Source: Gadus chalcogrammus
Lineage: Eukaryota; Chordata; Actinopteri; Gadiformes; Gadidae
NCBI RefSeq assembly: GCF_026213295.1
Contig: NC_079423.1
Span: 18,994,477 to 19,058,476, forward strand
Length of the DNA: 64,000 nucleotides
Direction: 5' to 3'
Below the pieces are notes generated by a model. That model did not search any database. It saw nothing but the letters and a program-made list of their open reading frames with translations, and was not told the origin of the DNA. The stretch's first letter is position 1; each line of letters begins with the position of its first letter. Below, piece after piece: positions 35,912-44,615 of the stretch. Both the position numbers and the translations under genes were made by a program.

Positions 35912-36220
35912 TCATCCCCTTAGCTTGACTGGTAGGTACATCTGATATAGGAATATAATATTGTAGGATGGAATGATTGCTCCAGTATAATAAAAAGCTG
36001 CATAGGCCTTAAGTAGGTAAAGAAATGCTAATGCTCCTCCCATTAACCTTTCTTCTTTTAAGAGGTGGAAGCAGGCCATGATAGAGTACATAACTATAGC
36101 AAACATGTCTCTATAGAATATGGTTCGAAATATTACCTGGGTTAAGCCAGTGATCTCGGACTCTCCCGGGGTGCAATTGTTTGCTCCCTCCATTGGTGTC
36201 GAGGTCATATTGCTTGCCAT
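35912..36220 (-). CDS. Provirus small membrane protein ORF, 102 aa
   Basis: It begins MASNMTSTPMEGANNCTPGE and then carries hydrophobic stretches (DMFAIVMYSIMACFHLL at about residue 38, GGALAFLYLLKAYAAFYYTG at about residue 62, then SYNIIFLYQMYL). Two or three membrane passes are likely. It overlaps the 94-aa ORF upstream in another frame. Its role is unknown. Confidence 0.5.
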   Translation of the reverse strand: MASNMTSTPMEGANNCTPGESEITGLTQVIFRTIFYRDMFAIVMYSIMACFHLLKEERLMGGALAFLYLLKAYAAFYYTGAIIPSYNIIFLYQMYLPVKLRG

Positions 36221-36395
36221 ATTCTATCAGGATTTCCGGGCTGCTCAAGTTTGCTTCTGTCTGGGCTAGGTGTGGAGTGAAGGTAGAATCTGTAGGACTT
36301 GGCTGCAGCTTGATTCTTGTCTCTTGTGAGTCTATATGTGTTGGTCTGTTTGTTAAGATAAAATCATGTGGTATAGGCCGGCCTACTTCACGCAT
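36111..36395 (-). CDS. Provirus accessory ORF, 94 aa, soluble
   Basis: The ATG at 36,395 overlaps the end of the TM-like ORF (stop at 36,388-36,390), an arrangement common for a following viral gene. It begins MREVGRPIPHDFILTNRPTH, is polar and has no recognised motif. Function unknown; it may be a chance ORF. Confidence 0.35.
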   Translation of the reverse strand: MREVGRPIPHDFILTNRPTHIDSQETRIKLQPSPTDSTFTPHLAQTEANLSSPEILIEYGKQYDLDTNGGSKQLHPGRVRDHWLNPGNISNHIL

Positions 36396-37116
36396 TACTC
36401 CCCTCCTGCTTCTTTACATTGGACGATTGTTTGCTACAAAAATTTCTTACAAGTTGCCCAAGGCCTATTTTGATCATATAGTATATGACCCCTAAGCATA
36501 AAAGGCCCAGCAAGCCATAACCACACCATGTGAGGAGGGTCTTTATTAGGGGCCAGATCCACCCTCCTATGGTGTATACTACGTTCTGTGTGAAGTCACC
36601 TGCTGTTGTCAGGGCCGCTCCACCAATGTTTAATGTATTTGTGATGACGCCTTTAATTACACCCCCCACCGTTAGCGGGCGGACATATTTGTACTTTTTT
36701 CGAGCCATGTTTGCCCAATGGTTAGCGATCCCGGGCACAGTATTGGAACAATATACTCCATCTTGTTCCCTGGTATCGTTTACCCATCTATTTCCTCTCT
36801 GAGCCGTGTGCTGTGTGGCTTTTGAGCCTCTACTCCCCAATAGATCTGATGCTATGTAATGACTAGTATATCCATCTTCCCCACAATATTTAGCAGTGGT
36901 CATCCTTCCCCCATGCATGAGAAACAGAGGGTCTAGCGAGGGGTATGCATCACTGTCTTGTACTATGTTGGGATATCTGGGTGTAGAGACCGCGTGGGGT
37001 GTCGGGCTTAGGGCTCCATGATACCCGTGGTTGGGTACTGCTATATAAGACTGTACACCCCTCCACCAAGTATAAGGCGCTTGTTTTTTTTTTTACATTC
37101 TTTCCATTTTTCCTTG
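36388..37116 (-). pseudogene. Env transmembrane-subunit-like ORF
   Basis: The open frame spans about 240 codons; an internal ATG is at 36,918. It contains a hydrophobic Gly-rich stretch (VGGVIKGVITNTLNIGGAAL) and a strong membrane anchor (WCGYGLLGLLCLGVIYYMI) followed by a short basic tail ending KKQEGSNA. Placement right after the SU-like ORF and the anchor suit a retroviral TM subunit. The frame differs from SU, and an A-run (about 11 A on the sense strand near 37,085-37,095) lies at the junction. The ectodomain is shorter than usual, so there may also be a deletion. A separate spliced membrane protein is possible. Confidence 0.5.
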
Positions 37117-37169
37117 ACCACGCCATAGTGCTATCTATGGGGATCTCCTTATTCCTGTGAACAAAAATA

Positions 37170-39167
37170 TCAGTTAGTTATCGTTACAGATCTCTTTTCG
37201 AAGGTTTTTTCCCACTCCCTTCCTGCTCCGGTCCACCTTTGGGCTACCATATAGTGTACTTTAGCATAATAATAATAGTAGTCCAGGGGGTTATAATGGC
37301 TGTCATACCAGGAGTAGTATCCATGTTTTAAGCCCATCATTCTCACTTCGGTAAGCCCAGCGCTCTGTATATGGTACCATGGGTCCACCCAGAGCCAGTA
37401 ATCAAGCCGGGCGTCCTCCCCTGCTGGGGAGCTCGAGGCTTGAATGTAAGGGAGAGTGATTGCCAATCGTATAGGGCTTGAGGCATTTATTTCCCCCGTC
37501 ATGAGTGCGGCCATTTGATATTGCATAAAGGCCCCACAGATCTTTCCAACTTCTGAGAGATCTCGAGAGGTGGCCTCTGTGGTTGCCTTTAATACTTGTA
37601 AATTCCACAGGCGTCCTCCTCCCACGAAGGGGTAACTCCTGAGCCCTGGGGTGTATGTACATGCTCCTATCATGTTTTTTATGGAACCGAAATAACTCAA
37701 GGTTATGTTTTTACCCTGTCTATCTAGGTCCCCTTCCCGGTTACCTTTGCAACCGGTATGGTTGTTGCCCGAATCTTGACCTAGAGACTCATTCATGGAT
37801 AAAGTGAAGCTGTCTAACCATATTGTGATACCTATATTTTTATTGGAGTGGTTAAACCATTGCGAAATATTAGAATTTCCCATATTGGGCATTTTTATAG
37901 AAAACTCATAATGTTTATTATCGTACGATATTTCCTCTGTGGCGTCCTGTTGGAGGTCATTTAAGCCACAGGCTTCCGTCGGGGGGTAATAATGTTCCCC
38001 TTTGTCATACCACCTTTTTATCTCCCTGGGGTACCAGTCTGTTCCTCTAATGGCTTTATCTCCCCTCAGTATCTTTTTACACCCGTCTTGGGCATGCGTA
38101 TGATACCATTTATTTTTTCCATGAGTCGACCACAGCGTCCACCTCCAGAAAAGTTCTGAGGGGTCTATTTTTTCTTCTGTTAACGCGCAGTGTTTACATG
38201 ACCCGGTGCATCCTATCCCTAAGTCCACCGTGGGAGGTGTGTTGTGTCGCTTGTGAAATTGAGTTATCACATTCAACATCTGTTTATGGTGCCCAAATCC
38301 CACTGATGAGCTTTTTAGGTAATTGCTCCCAGTGGGGGGTTTACCTTTCTCCTCCGTTTTGAACCATTTGTGAGTTTTACAGACTGTGCCGGTCTCATTT
38401 TGTTTCCAACAGGTACAATTGGACATTCTAAAGTAGCCTTCGCTCTTCTGACTATCTTCCGTCCAGGTGAACCTGCCTTGGGTTCTGGAGCAGGTTAGAG
38501 TGATATTCGTTTTAACTATGCATATGTATATTAGGTCTATGGTATCGAATCCCGGGGGTTTGAGATTTGTTCTCTTCTTAACACAATTTGCTTGTAAATG
38601 TTCATATTCTGAGTGGGGTTCTTGTATGTCGGGAGTGGGCAGTTTATTTAGGGCCCGGCATACGTCTGTATGATCTTTCCAGGCTATATTACTACAGTTC
38701 AACGGGAGAGTTTGGGAATTTCGTTTTTTCCTAATAGGTAACTCTTTGCGTTCTTTAATACTTAGGGTATTCTTGGAGGATACCTTAGGGGTCGGATTCT
38801 GATTCCAGCAGGTTGAGGTGTGGTTGGAGCATTCGGGTGTCATTAGAGCCAGCCACCTCTCCAACCATGCCATCTCTGGATCATTTGTCCTCCTCTCTGG
38901 CCTCAGGGTTATCTCCTCCACCCGTATTTGGGTGACCTCTGTATGAGTTACTTCCCTGAGATCATCATAATGCCACTCGTAACTGGAGTAGCGTTGGGCT
39001 ATTGTTGTAAATCCCATGAATACACATCCCAATAGTATTGAGCCTAATAGTAGTTGTTTTCCGTAATGCATCTTTATTTTATTAGGTTTCGCGTTTCCTA
39101 AATTGGGTTTGTTACTACGGTCTTCGTGTCGAGGATCTCCCTCCCCCGGGTCTGACGGTCTCTCCAT
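37170..39167 (-). CDS. Env-like ORF: leader and surface subunit, 665 aa
   Basis: It begins MERPSDPGEGDPRHEDRSNK. A 30-residue polar N-terminus is followed by a hydrophobic anchor at about 39-57 (QLLLGSILLGCVFMGFTTIA), not a classical short signal peptide. A furin-like RKKR is at 146-149. Downstream it is Cys-rich with many N-X-S/T sites (NHT, NCS, NIT, NCT, NHS), typical of a secreted viral surface protein. A long membrane-anchored leader cleaved by furin is characteristic of foamy virus Env. The ORF ends at 37,170 before any membrane anchor, so the TM subunit is in another frame downstream. Confidence 0.75.
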   Translation of the reverse strand: MERPSDPGEGDPRHEDRSNKPNLGNAKPNKIKMHYGKQLLLGSILLGCVFMGFTTIAQRYSSYEWHYDDLREVTHTEVTQIRVEEITLRPERRTNDPEMAWLERWLALMTPECSNHTSTCWNQNPTPKVSSKNTLSIKERKELPIRKKRNSQTLPLNCSNIAWKDHTDVCRALNKLPTPDIQEPHSEYEHLQANCVKKRTNLKPPGFDTIDLIYICIVKTNITLTCSRTQGRFTWTEDSQKSEGYFRMSNCTCWKQNETGTVCKTHKWFKTEEKGKPPTGSNYLKSSSVGFGHHKQMLNVITQFHKRHNTPPTVDLGIGCTGSCKHCALTEEKIDPSELFWRWTLWSTHGKNKWYHTHAQDGCKKILRGDKAIRGTDWYPREIKRWYDKGEHYYPPTEACGLNDLQQDATEEISYDNKHYEFSIKMPNMGNSNISQWFNHSNKNIGITIWLDSFTLSMNESLGQDSGNNHTGCKGNREGDLDRQGKNITLSYFGSIKNMIGACTYTPGLRSYPFVGGGRLWNLQVLKATTEATSRDLSEVGKICGAFMQYQMAALMTGEINASSPIRLAITLPYIQASSSPAGEDARLDYWLWVDPWYHIQSAGLTEVRMMGLKHGYYSWYDSHYNPLDYYYYYAKVHYMVAQRWTGAGREWEKTFEKRSVTITN

Positions 39168-39219
39168 GTCGTCCTAGAGTTTATTGCCTAGAAAAGACAG
39201 AAGGATATCGTAAATCGAT

Positions 39220-40644
39220 TTATTCTGCTAATGGTTCGTCGGGGGTGAAGCTAACTTGTTTAGACCCTGTGTCTTGGGTCCTTAGGCCTTCACCCCCCAC
39301 AAACGTGAGCCCAAAGGGCCACTTCTTTAAGAGAGCTGACCCCTTGTCCTCACTCTTGACTCCTTCATCTGAGTTTTTGGATTCGCTCTTAATTGGTTCA
39401 GCCCGTGTAGACCTGTCTGTCTCCATTCTTGGCTCTCTCCTGTTTAGGGTTGGGGTTATCGCCCCTGACTGGACAGAGATGGTGGGCTGTTTTCTATCTT
39501 TTATCCGATTAATTGCTCTGGCAACTATCCCCATGTTTAAGGGGACTTCTTGAACGTAGCAATCATAGGACAAGAGCCTATTAGGTTCCTCTTGGGGAAC
39601 CTTTCTCTTTCCTTTCTTGTCTGGGCGACCCTCCCATGGTGCCGTTTTGTGAAAAAACACTTTTAATCTCTTCCACCCTCCTGGAGGTGTCCTTTTCCGG
39701 GACCCCTCCTCCTCCTTGAGTGTAGAGCCCAAAAGCGGTTTTACTATTATGTGGAAGACCAATTGCCCATGCCTGGTCTTCCCCGCGTGTCGGGCAACCG
39801 TGCCCGTGGTGTGACAGTCTAACTGTCCCTTTGCACATCCTTTTGTTGTCTCGCAATTCTCCCAAGGGGTGAATTTTCTACTGTAAGCTTCCGCCATAAT
39901 TATCTCTCCTAAGTCTCCAGTGGGCCCCCTTTCCGTCCATTTTGAGTTGTGTGAAGTCACCAGACTTCCGATGTTGTTTGGATGGAAAGCTCTGACTACT
40001 GCTTTCCTTATCTCTACGAAACTGGTCCCATATTGAGCCAGTCTAGCACAGCAGTCCACTAGGGGCCGGGCACTGCTACACCCATATAGGCCAAAGCATC
40101 CTGCCGCACAGGAGCAATCGGGAGGACCATCCTCTCCATGTGGGTGGTCGTACCGACTCACAGTAGACCTGTGTCCTATATTCTTCCAACATGTTTTGCA
40201 GAAAGTGAGTCTGCTCTCCCCTGTTAATTCTATTCCTTGAGCATTTGCTCCTTGTACATAGCCGTCAACAATCTCTGGTTCTTGCAGGTTGGCTACATCT
40301 TTGCTGTATTTTTTATATTTCTTTAACCCTGTCCATACAGGGAGAAAACATTTGGTGTTGCACTTTGCACATGTTCCTGGTGTATAAGGCTTCCAAGCTA
40401 GTTTGATCCTATGTCTGTATTGCAAATTATTGTCCTTGGATGTTGGTTGAAAGGGGGTCTTTATGGGGCCCGCTGATCCTAACCACCATTTTTTTCTCGT
40501 GGCATCTCCTGAGAGACACCATAAGTATCTGTTGAAGTTTAGCTCCCTAAACTCTGAATGTGGCCCTTCGGGCCCTTGGCCCTCGTAAAGGGGGTTCTCT
40601 GACCACCCGGTGGTGGTGCCGTGTGATCCGCTCGCCCCTGCCAT
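39220..40644 (-). CDS. Provirus Cys-rich ORF, 474 aa, unknown
   Basis: A long intact ORF between integrase and Env. Clusters C92-x2-C95-x3-C99, C149-x2-C152 and C177-x-C179-x3-C183-x5-C189, then C198-C199, suggest two or more zinc-binding modules. The C-terminal 150 residues are basic and low in complexity (KKEEEGSRKRT-like, RPDKKGKRKVPQEE, then a Lys/Glu/Ser stretch). There is no signal peptide or membrane segment. I recognise no family. A nuclear regulatory or RNA-binding role would fit its composition, but this is inference. A gene of this size at this place is not standard for retroviruses. Confidence 0.7.
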   Translation of the reverse strand: MAGASGSHGTTTGWSENPLYEGQGPEGPHSEFRELNFNRYLWCLSGDATRKKWWLGSAGPIKTPFQPTSKDNNLQYRHRIKLAWKPYTPGTCAKCNTKCFLPVWTGLKKYKKYSKDVANLQEPEIVDGYVQGANAQGIELTGESRLTFCKTCWKNIGHRSTVSRYDHPHGEDGPPDCSCAAGCFGLYGCSSARPLVDCCARLAQYGTSFVEIRKAVVRAFHPNNIGSLVTSHNSKWTERGPTGDLGEIIMAEAYSRKFTPWENCETTKGCAKGQLDCHTTGTVARHAGKTRHGQLVFHIIVKPLLGSTLKEEEGSRKRTPPGGWKRLKVFFHKTAPWEGRPDKKGKRKVPQEEPNRLLSYDCYVQEVPLNMGIVARAINRIKDRKQPTISVQSGAITPTLNRREPRMETDRSTRAEPIKSESKNSDEGVKSEDKGSALLKKWPFGLTFVGGEGLRTQDTGSKQVSFTPDEPLAE

Positions 40645-40664
40645 CTGAAAAACAGGGTTAGGTA

Positions 40665-41381
40665 TGTCTAAGAGTTATTGTTTCGCGATCCGCTTTAATT
40701 AAAAATGTGGAACTAGTTCCCATCATCCTCCCATTAAAGCGGGAGTGAAATTGATAGGCTACTCCCAGTCCCTCCGGGTTCACAGCAGAGCAACATACAA
40801 CATGGTGAGGCTGATCGTGAGAGAAGGGGGGGCAAGGCAGATACATCATGTTCGCATACATCAAATTTCACCAGATGAACGACTTTTTATGACCGTAAGT
40901 CATTTACGCAAGTCATTTACATTTTATTATTAGTTTTATTAGTTTTCACTGCTATTTTACTCACTACTTTCTTCATTAATTTCATTTTATCAAATTTTAT
41001 TACATTTTATATACCATGATTATATATTCTTCATGAAGGAATTTACATAAACTAACTAACTTAAACTTCAGTCACAAATAACAATTGATGAACAATTTTT
41101 TTTTATTAGTATTAGTACATTTAACATTGTTAATTTCCGCTGTTATTTTATTTATCAAATTTTTATTTGATTACAATTTTTGTTCCCACATATATGCCGT
41201 ACTGTAGCCAGCCGCAAAAGTTCATAGATTTAGGAGGCCCCCTAGTGGCCGTTAGCTATAGAATCCAAAGATTAGCCGCACCGTTTATTCAAACCGCGGA
41301 ATCGCAAAAAATTAGGAAAATGGCGCGGCCTACAGTCCGAAAATCACAGTACATTTTATATATATTTTTATATATATATGG

Positions 41382-41426
<45 letters not shown>

Positions 41427-41555
41427 TCACTCATATACATTATTTTTTATTGTTTTTTCTAATTTTTATTTTTATTTTATTTATTTTATATTTTTTATTA
41501 ATTTTTTATTAATTTCTTATTCTACCACTATATATTTTTTTTTTTGTACAGATTT
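40665..41555. other. AT-rich spacer between pol and the Cys-rich ORF
   Basis: No convincing gene. A (AT)n microsatellite is at about 41,387-41,421, and long T/A-rich stretches surround it. A non-AT island at about 41,205-41,350 (CCCCCTAGTGGCCGTTAGCT, then AATGGCGCGGCC) looks like foreign repeat sequence, so part of this spacer may be a later insertion into the provirus. Confidence 0.5.
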
Positions 41556-41927
41556 TTAGTCTGTCACCCACGGGATAACTTGACTTCGATGCACAGGCCC
41601 CATATTCTTACAATGTATGAAGTTGTCATCGATTGATATAATCACATCTTCTCCTTCGTTAGAGTGTTTTATCGCCCCCGCCCCTTTGTTACCCCGACCG
41701 CGAGTTATCCACACTCTCTGTCCCACCTTCAGGTGTTCGGTCGTTCCTCTCTCCTGCACCGCTGGTCTTCGGTGCAGGAGAGAGGCAGGGAGAGGTGGGC
41801 GTTCAACCTCCACAGGGAGGCTGGTGTGTCCAAGTGAATGGGATCGTTTGCCGTGATCCATTCTTTCGCTCTCCCCACACACCTTTTGGCCACCCCGTTG
41901 GTGGAAGGCTTGTAGGGGGCGCTCCAT
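41556..41927 (-). pseudogene. Provirus integrase C-terminal domain
   Basis: From about residue 65 the frame reads EHLKVGQRVWITRGRGNKGA and ends MGPVHRSQVIPWVTD. That is the SH3-like C-terminal domain typical of retroviral integrases (VGxxVW... VHxSxV). Its frame differs from the catalytic core, with the change at a 15-bp inverted repeat (41,746-41,785). Its first half is an out-of-frame shadow of the core. Confidence 0.75.
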
Positions 41928-42876
41928 ATTGCCTGTATTCCGGCCCCTTCTAAGAGGTCGGCCACGTATTTATTTTTAAAATGGGTTGCATTATCCATTC
42001 TAAGAGTCTTTGCACTGCTGCGACCGGCGAAATAGTCTGAAAATTTGAAGGCCACTTGTCTCCCGTTTGCGGCGGTTAAGGGATACACCCTGGCGTCCTG
42101 TCCACCATTATCAAGGACTACCAGGAAGTATTTGTGACCCATTGTCGTGCTGGCAAATGGGCCCGCAACATCCGCAGAGTAGTTTTCACCTAGGGTGTTA
42201 CATTGGATGGGCTCTGGGGGGCAATGCAGCCGCTTCGCCCCACCTTTATTAGCACATTGTTCGCATTGTGATTTCATTCTCTTAAATATTTTCCGCATAT
42301 TAAGTACCTTAATGTGAGTTTTAAATAACCATTTCTCAGTTCTTTTAAATCCCACATGTCCCAACGCGCAATGTATCCCTCGAAGTTGATCAAAAGCCTC
42401 ATTGTCCGGAATGACGATATCACCCTCTTTTGACCATTCTTTCGGATGCATAAACAGCATGTTCCCTATCACCGCCCTTGCTTGGCGAGGATAGTCCCCT
42501 CGGTTCTGTGCCAATTCGTCGGCCATGCGATTCCCTTCACATTCCTGTGTTTGCTCTTTTGTGTGGGCGGGTACATGATTCAATTTAATACTTTTTTTCT
42601 TCCGCAATTCCTCCACCGTCTTCCATAGACTGGTATGCGTAAGTTCTTTGCCTTTGTGGTTTTGCCATTCTCTTACCACCCAATGACTCAGGCAATCTGA
42701 GTAGCTGTTCACCACATATGCACTGTCGGACCATATGTATGCCTTTTTCATCTTCTTTGTATCCAACCATGCCAGGGCTTCCACTAGGGTGGTAACCTCG
42801 GCCGTCTGGGCCGTCCCCTGAGTGTATCCTGATCTCTTGGTGGTGACCACCCCACTAGGAGTGGTTGCTATGAAGG
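41729..42876 (-). pseudogene. Provirus RNase H and integrase core, catalytic Glu replaced
   Basis: The first part continues RNase H with TAEVTTLVEALAWL (Glu), WSDSAYVVN (Asp) and GNRMADELAQ (Asp). The integrase follows, with a zinc domain (HCALGH and CEQC) and a core with YSADVAGPF (first Asp) and LRMDNATHF (second Asp). Exactly 35 residues after the second Asp comes NGVAKRC, where the third catalytic residue is Lys in place of Glu. The enzyme from this copy should therefore be inactive. A +1 frame change at about 42,880 separates it from the TDGS start of RNase H. Confidence 0.9.
41746..41785. repeat. 15-bp perfect inverted repeat inside integrase
   Basis: CCTCTCTCCTGCACC (41,746-41,760) is the exact inverse of GGTGCAGGAGAGAGG (41,771-41,785), with a 10-base loop. 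The integrase reading frame changes at this point, so a local inverted duplication may have caused the break. Confidence 0.9.
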
Positions 42877-42881
42877 CCCAT

Positions 42882-43172
42882 TTAGCGAGCTCCTCCTCTG
42901 ACTTTGGAGCCGTCCGTGTATATGTGTACCTCTGGTTCCCATTCTTCTTGGAGCTTAGGGGGTTTCATCGGTTTTGCCTTTGAGGTGTTCAATATGTATT
43001 TCACTCTGTGATCCGTGGTCATGATGTGCCATTTCCCATATCTGCTTGTTTGCGCTTTGGCCCCTGCTGTCTGGTCCTTCGAGGCCTGCTGTATGTGGGG
43101 GAGGGCTGTGACAAAAAGCACGTACAGGGGATCTCCTAGGTTAATTAATTGGGGGTAGAACCTGTAATGTAG
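42882..43172 (-). pseudogene. Provirus RT connection and RNase H start
   Basis: The open frame reads through LYVLFVTALPHIQQASKDQT and HIMTTDHRVKYILNTSKA to EVHIYTDGSKVRGGA. TDGS is the first catalytic Asp block of retroviral RNase H, and the part before resembles the connection that follows RT. Upstream, where ~300 residues of RT finger and palm should be, there is instead the short 117-aa ORF. RT is thus missing from this copy. Confidence 0.7.
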
Positions 43173-43494
43173 ACAGAGTTATTTTTCCTCTGGGGGCGTA
43201 CTGCTGTTCCGTACCCGAGAAAGTCATGGAGTGATAGTAACAAGGGTCTTTCTCTTGCTTTGTTCCCTCACTGTGATTATATACCACACAGGTTCCTCCT
43301 TTCTCGGTTACTATTGTCTCCACTCTGATTGGGGATCCCATTTTTCTGGCCATTAGGGGTCGCACTTCCGCCAAACAGTGTGATTTTAGTTTTTCTGTTT
43401 TATTGGGTATCATGGCGTATAGCGTGTCTCCTTCTTGGAATCCTGCTCTCGCTATTTCTCCTTTTATATCTACTGGTTTTGTTCCCTTCTCCAT
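43141..43494 (-). CDS. Provirus ORF after Gag, 117 aa, possible start of pol
   Basis: It overlaps the end of Gag by 25 nt in another frame. It begins MEKGTKPVDIKGEIARAGFQ and has no DTG/DSG protease triad and no RT motif. Its place is that of the start of pro-pol. It may be a relic of the pol N-terminus joined by deletion to the connection region, or a separate short protein. Function not recognised. Confidence 0.4.
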   Translation of the reverse strand: MEKGTKPVDIKGEIARAGFQEGDTLYAMIPNKTEKLKSHCLAEVRPLMARKMGSPIRVETIVTEKGGTCVVYNHSEGTKQEKDPCYYHSMTFSGTEQQYAPRGKITLSTLQVLPPIN

Positions 43495-44615
43495 CTCTCG
43501 TATTCTGCCTTCCTTCGATCTTTCTCCTCCTTTGGTAACCGCATATAGTCGTCGTTTTCCATGAATGTCGGTTTTGTGGCACCCCTTATTGGATTGGGGT
43601 CCTGTTGGTCCTGTCCTCTGGAGTTTACCGTCTGGCTGCGAGTTGTTGGTCCGTTCCTCTGTTGGTTTTGCCCAAACCCCGATTGACCATTGTTTGTGGG
43701 GCCTCTTTCGTTCTGGGGTGGCCTGTTGAGTTTACGTTCGATCTGTTGGTTATTGTGCCTCCCGTCTTGACTATTCCCATTATTTCTTTCTTCTCCCGGG
43801 TCTCTGTAGATCCTGTGCGGGGTTTCCCTCTTGTTGTTTCGACTTCTTTCTTTCATTTCACTGACCCTGCGCCTGTCGTACAGTGAGAGTTCCACGCTTC
43901 TATGTTCTTTGCTCCAAATCCTCCATCCTGCCGCCAAGTCCCCTCCTCCGGGGTGCATTCCGAAAAACTTTTCCAGATCCGTGGAGGTCGCTCCTTCGTC
44001 CAGGAGATTATTCACCGCCATGAGCATACTGGTCATGCCCATTCTAACCTCGTTTGAACTAGCTGACATTGACTCATCGATAGGGTTCTCTCCTGGTGAT
44101 GGCATGATTTCTGCCGCCCAGTCTGTGACGGTCATGGAGTGGGGGATCCGTACTCGTTCCTTCGCTCGCAACCTCATTCTTATCACATCTCCTTCCATTT
44201 GTTCGGTGGTTATTCCTGCTCCCAACAGCCTCCTTAAGTAATCTCTTTCCGATTCTCTTGGTTGGCGGTCTGGCATCATTTTCAGAAGATTTTTTGTTGT
44301 CTCCGCGTTCGTCTCGACCCTCTGTGAGGAAGGGTATTCACCTCCTCTTTCCTTGATCGGGGTCTGGGTGTAGTATTCCACCTTGGCAGGAGCTGAATAG
44401 CTCAGAGGCCCTATTTTCAGCGGCACGGTTGTAGGAGGTTCCTTTGTGGTTTGCTGGTTGTTGTGGAATGGGTTCCATCCTCGATCTTCGCCCTTGGCCC
44501 CTCCATAGGTTTGCGGAGGTTCCTCTGTGGTTGGCGGAGTGTTGGAGAATGGATTCCTTCCTTGATCTCTGCCCTCAGTCTCTCCATAGGGGATGGTGTG
44601 TCCCTGCCTCTTCCA
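43470..44615 (-). pseudogene. Provirus Gag-like ORF, C-terminal part
   Basis: The same frame as the 626-codon ORF upstream continues open from the codon after its TAA (44,616-44,618) to 43,470, about 381 codons. The first 65 hold two copies of a short Pro/Thr-rich repeat (RNPFSNTPPTTEEPPQTYGG; WNPFHNNQQTTKEPPTT). Then follows a helical, capsid-like region (residues from DRQPRESERDYLRRLLGAGI to DLEKFFGMHPGGGDL). The tail is rich in Asn/Gln/Arg with no CCHC zinc knuckle, as in foamy Gag proteins, which use basic boxes instead. Confidence 0.7.

Noticed and set aside
43141..43494. The 117-aa ORF as the retroviral protease
   Set aside because: There is no D-T/S-G triad or flap motif, so no protease call is made.
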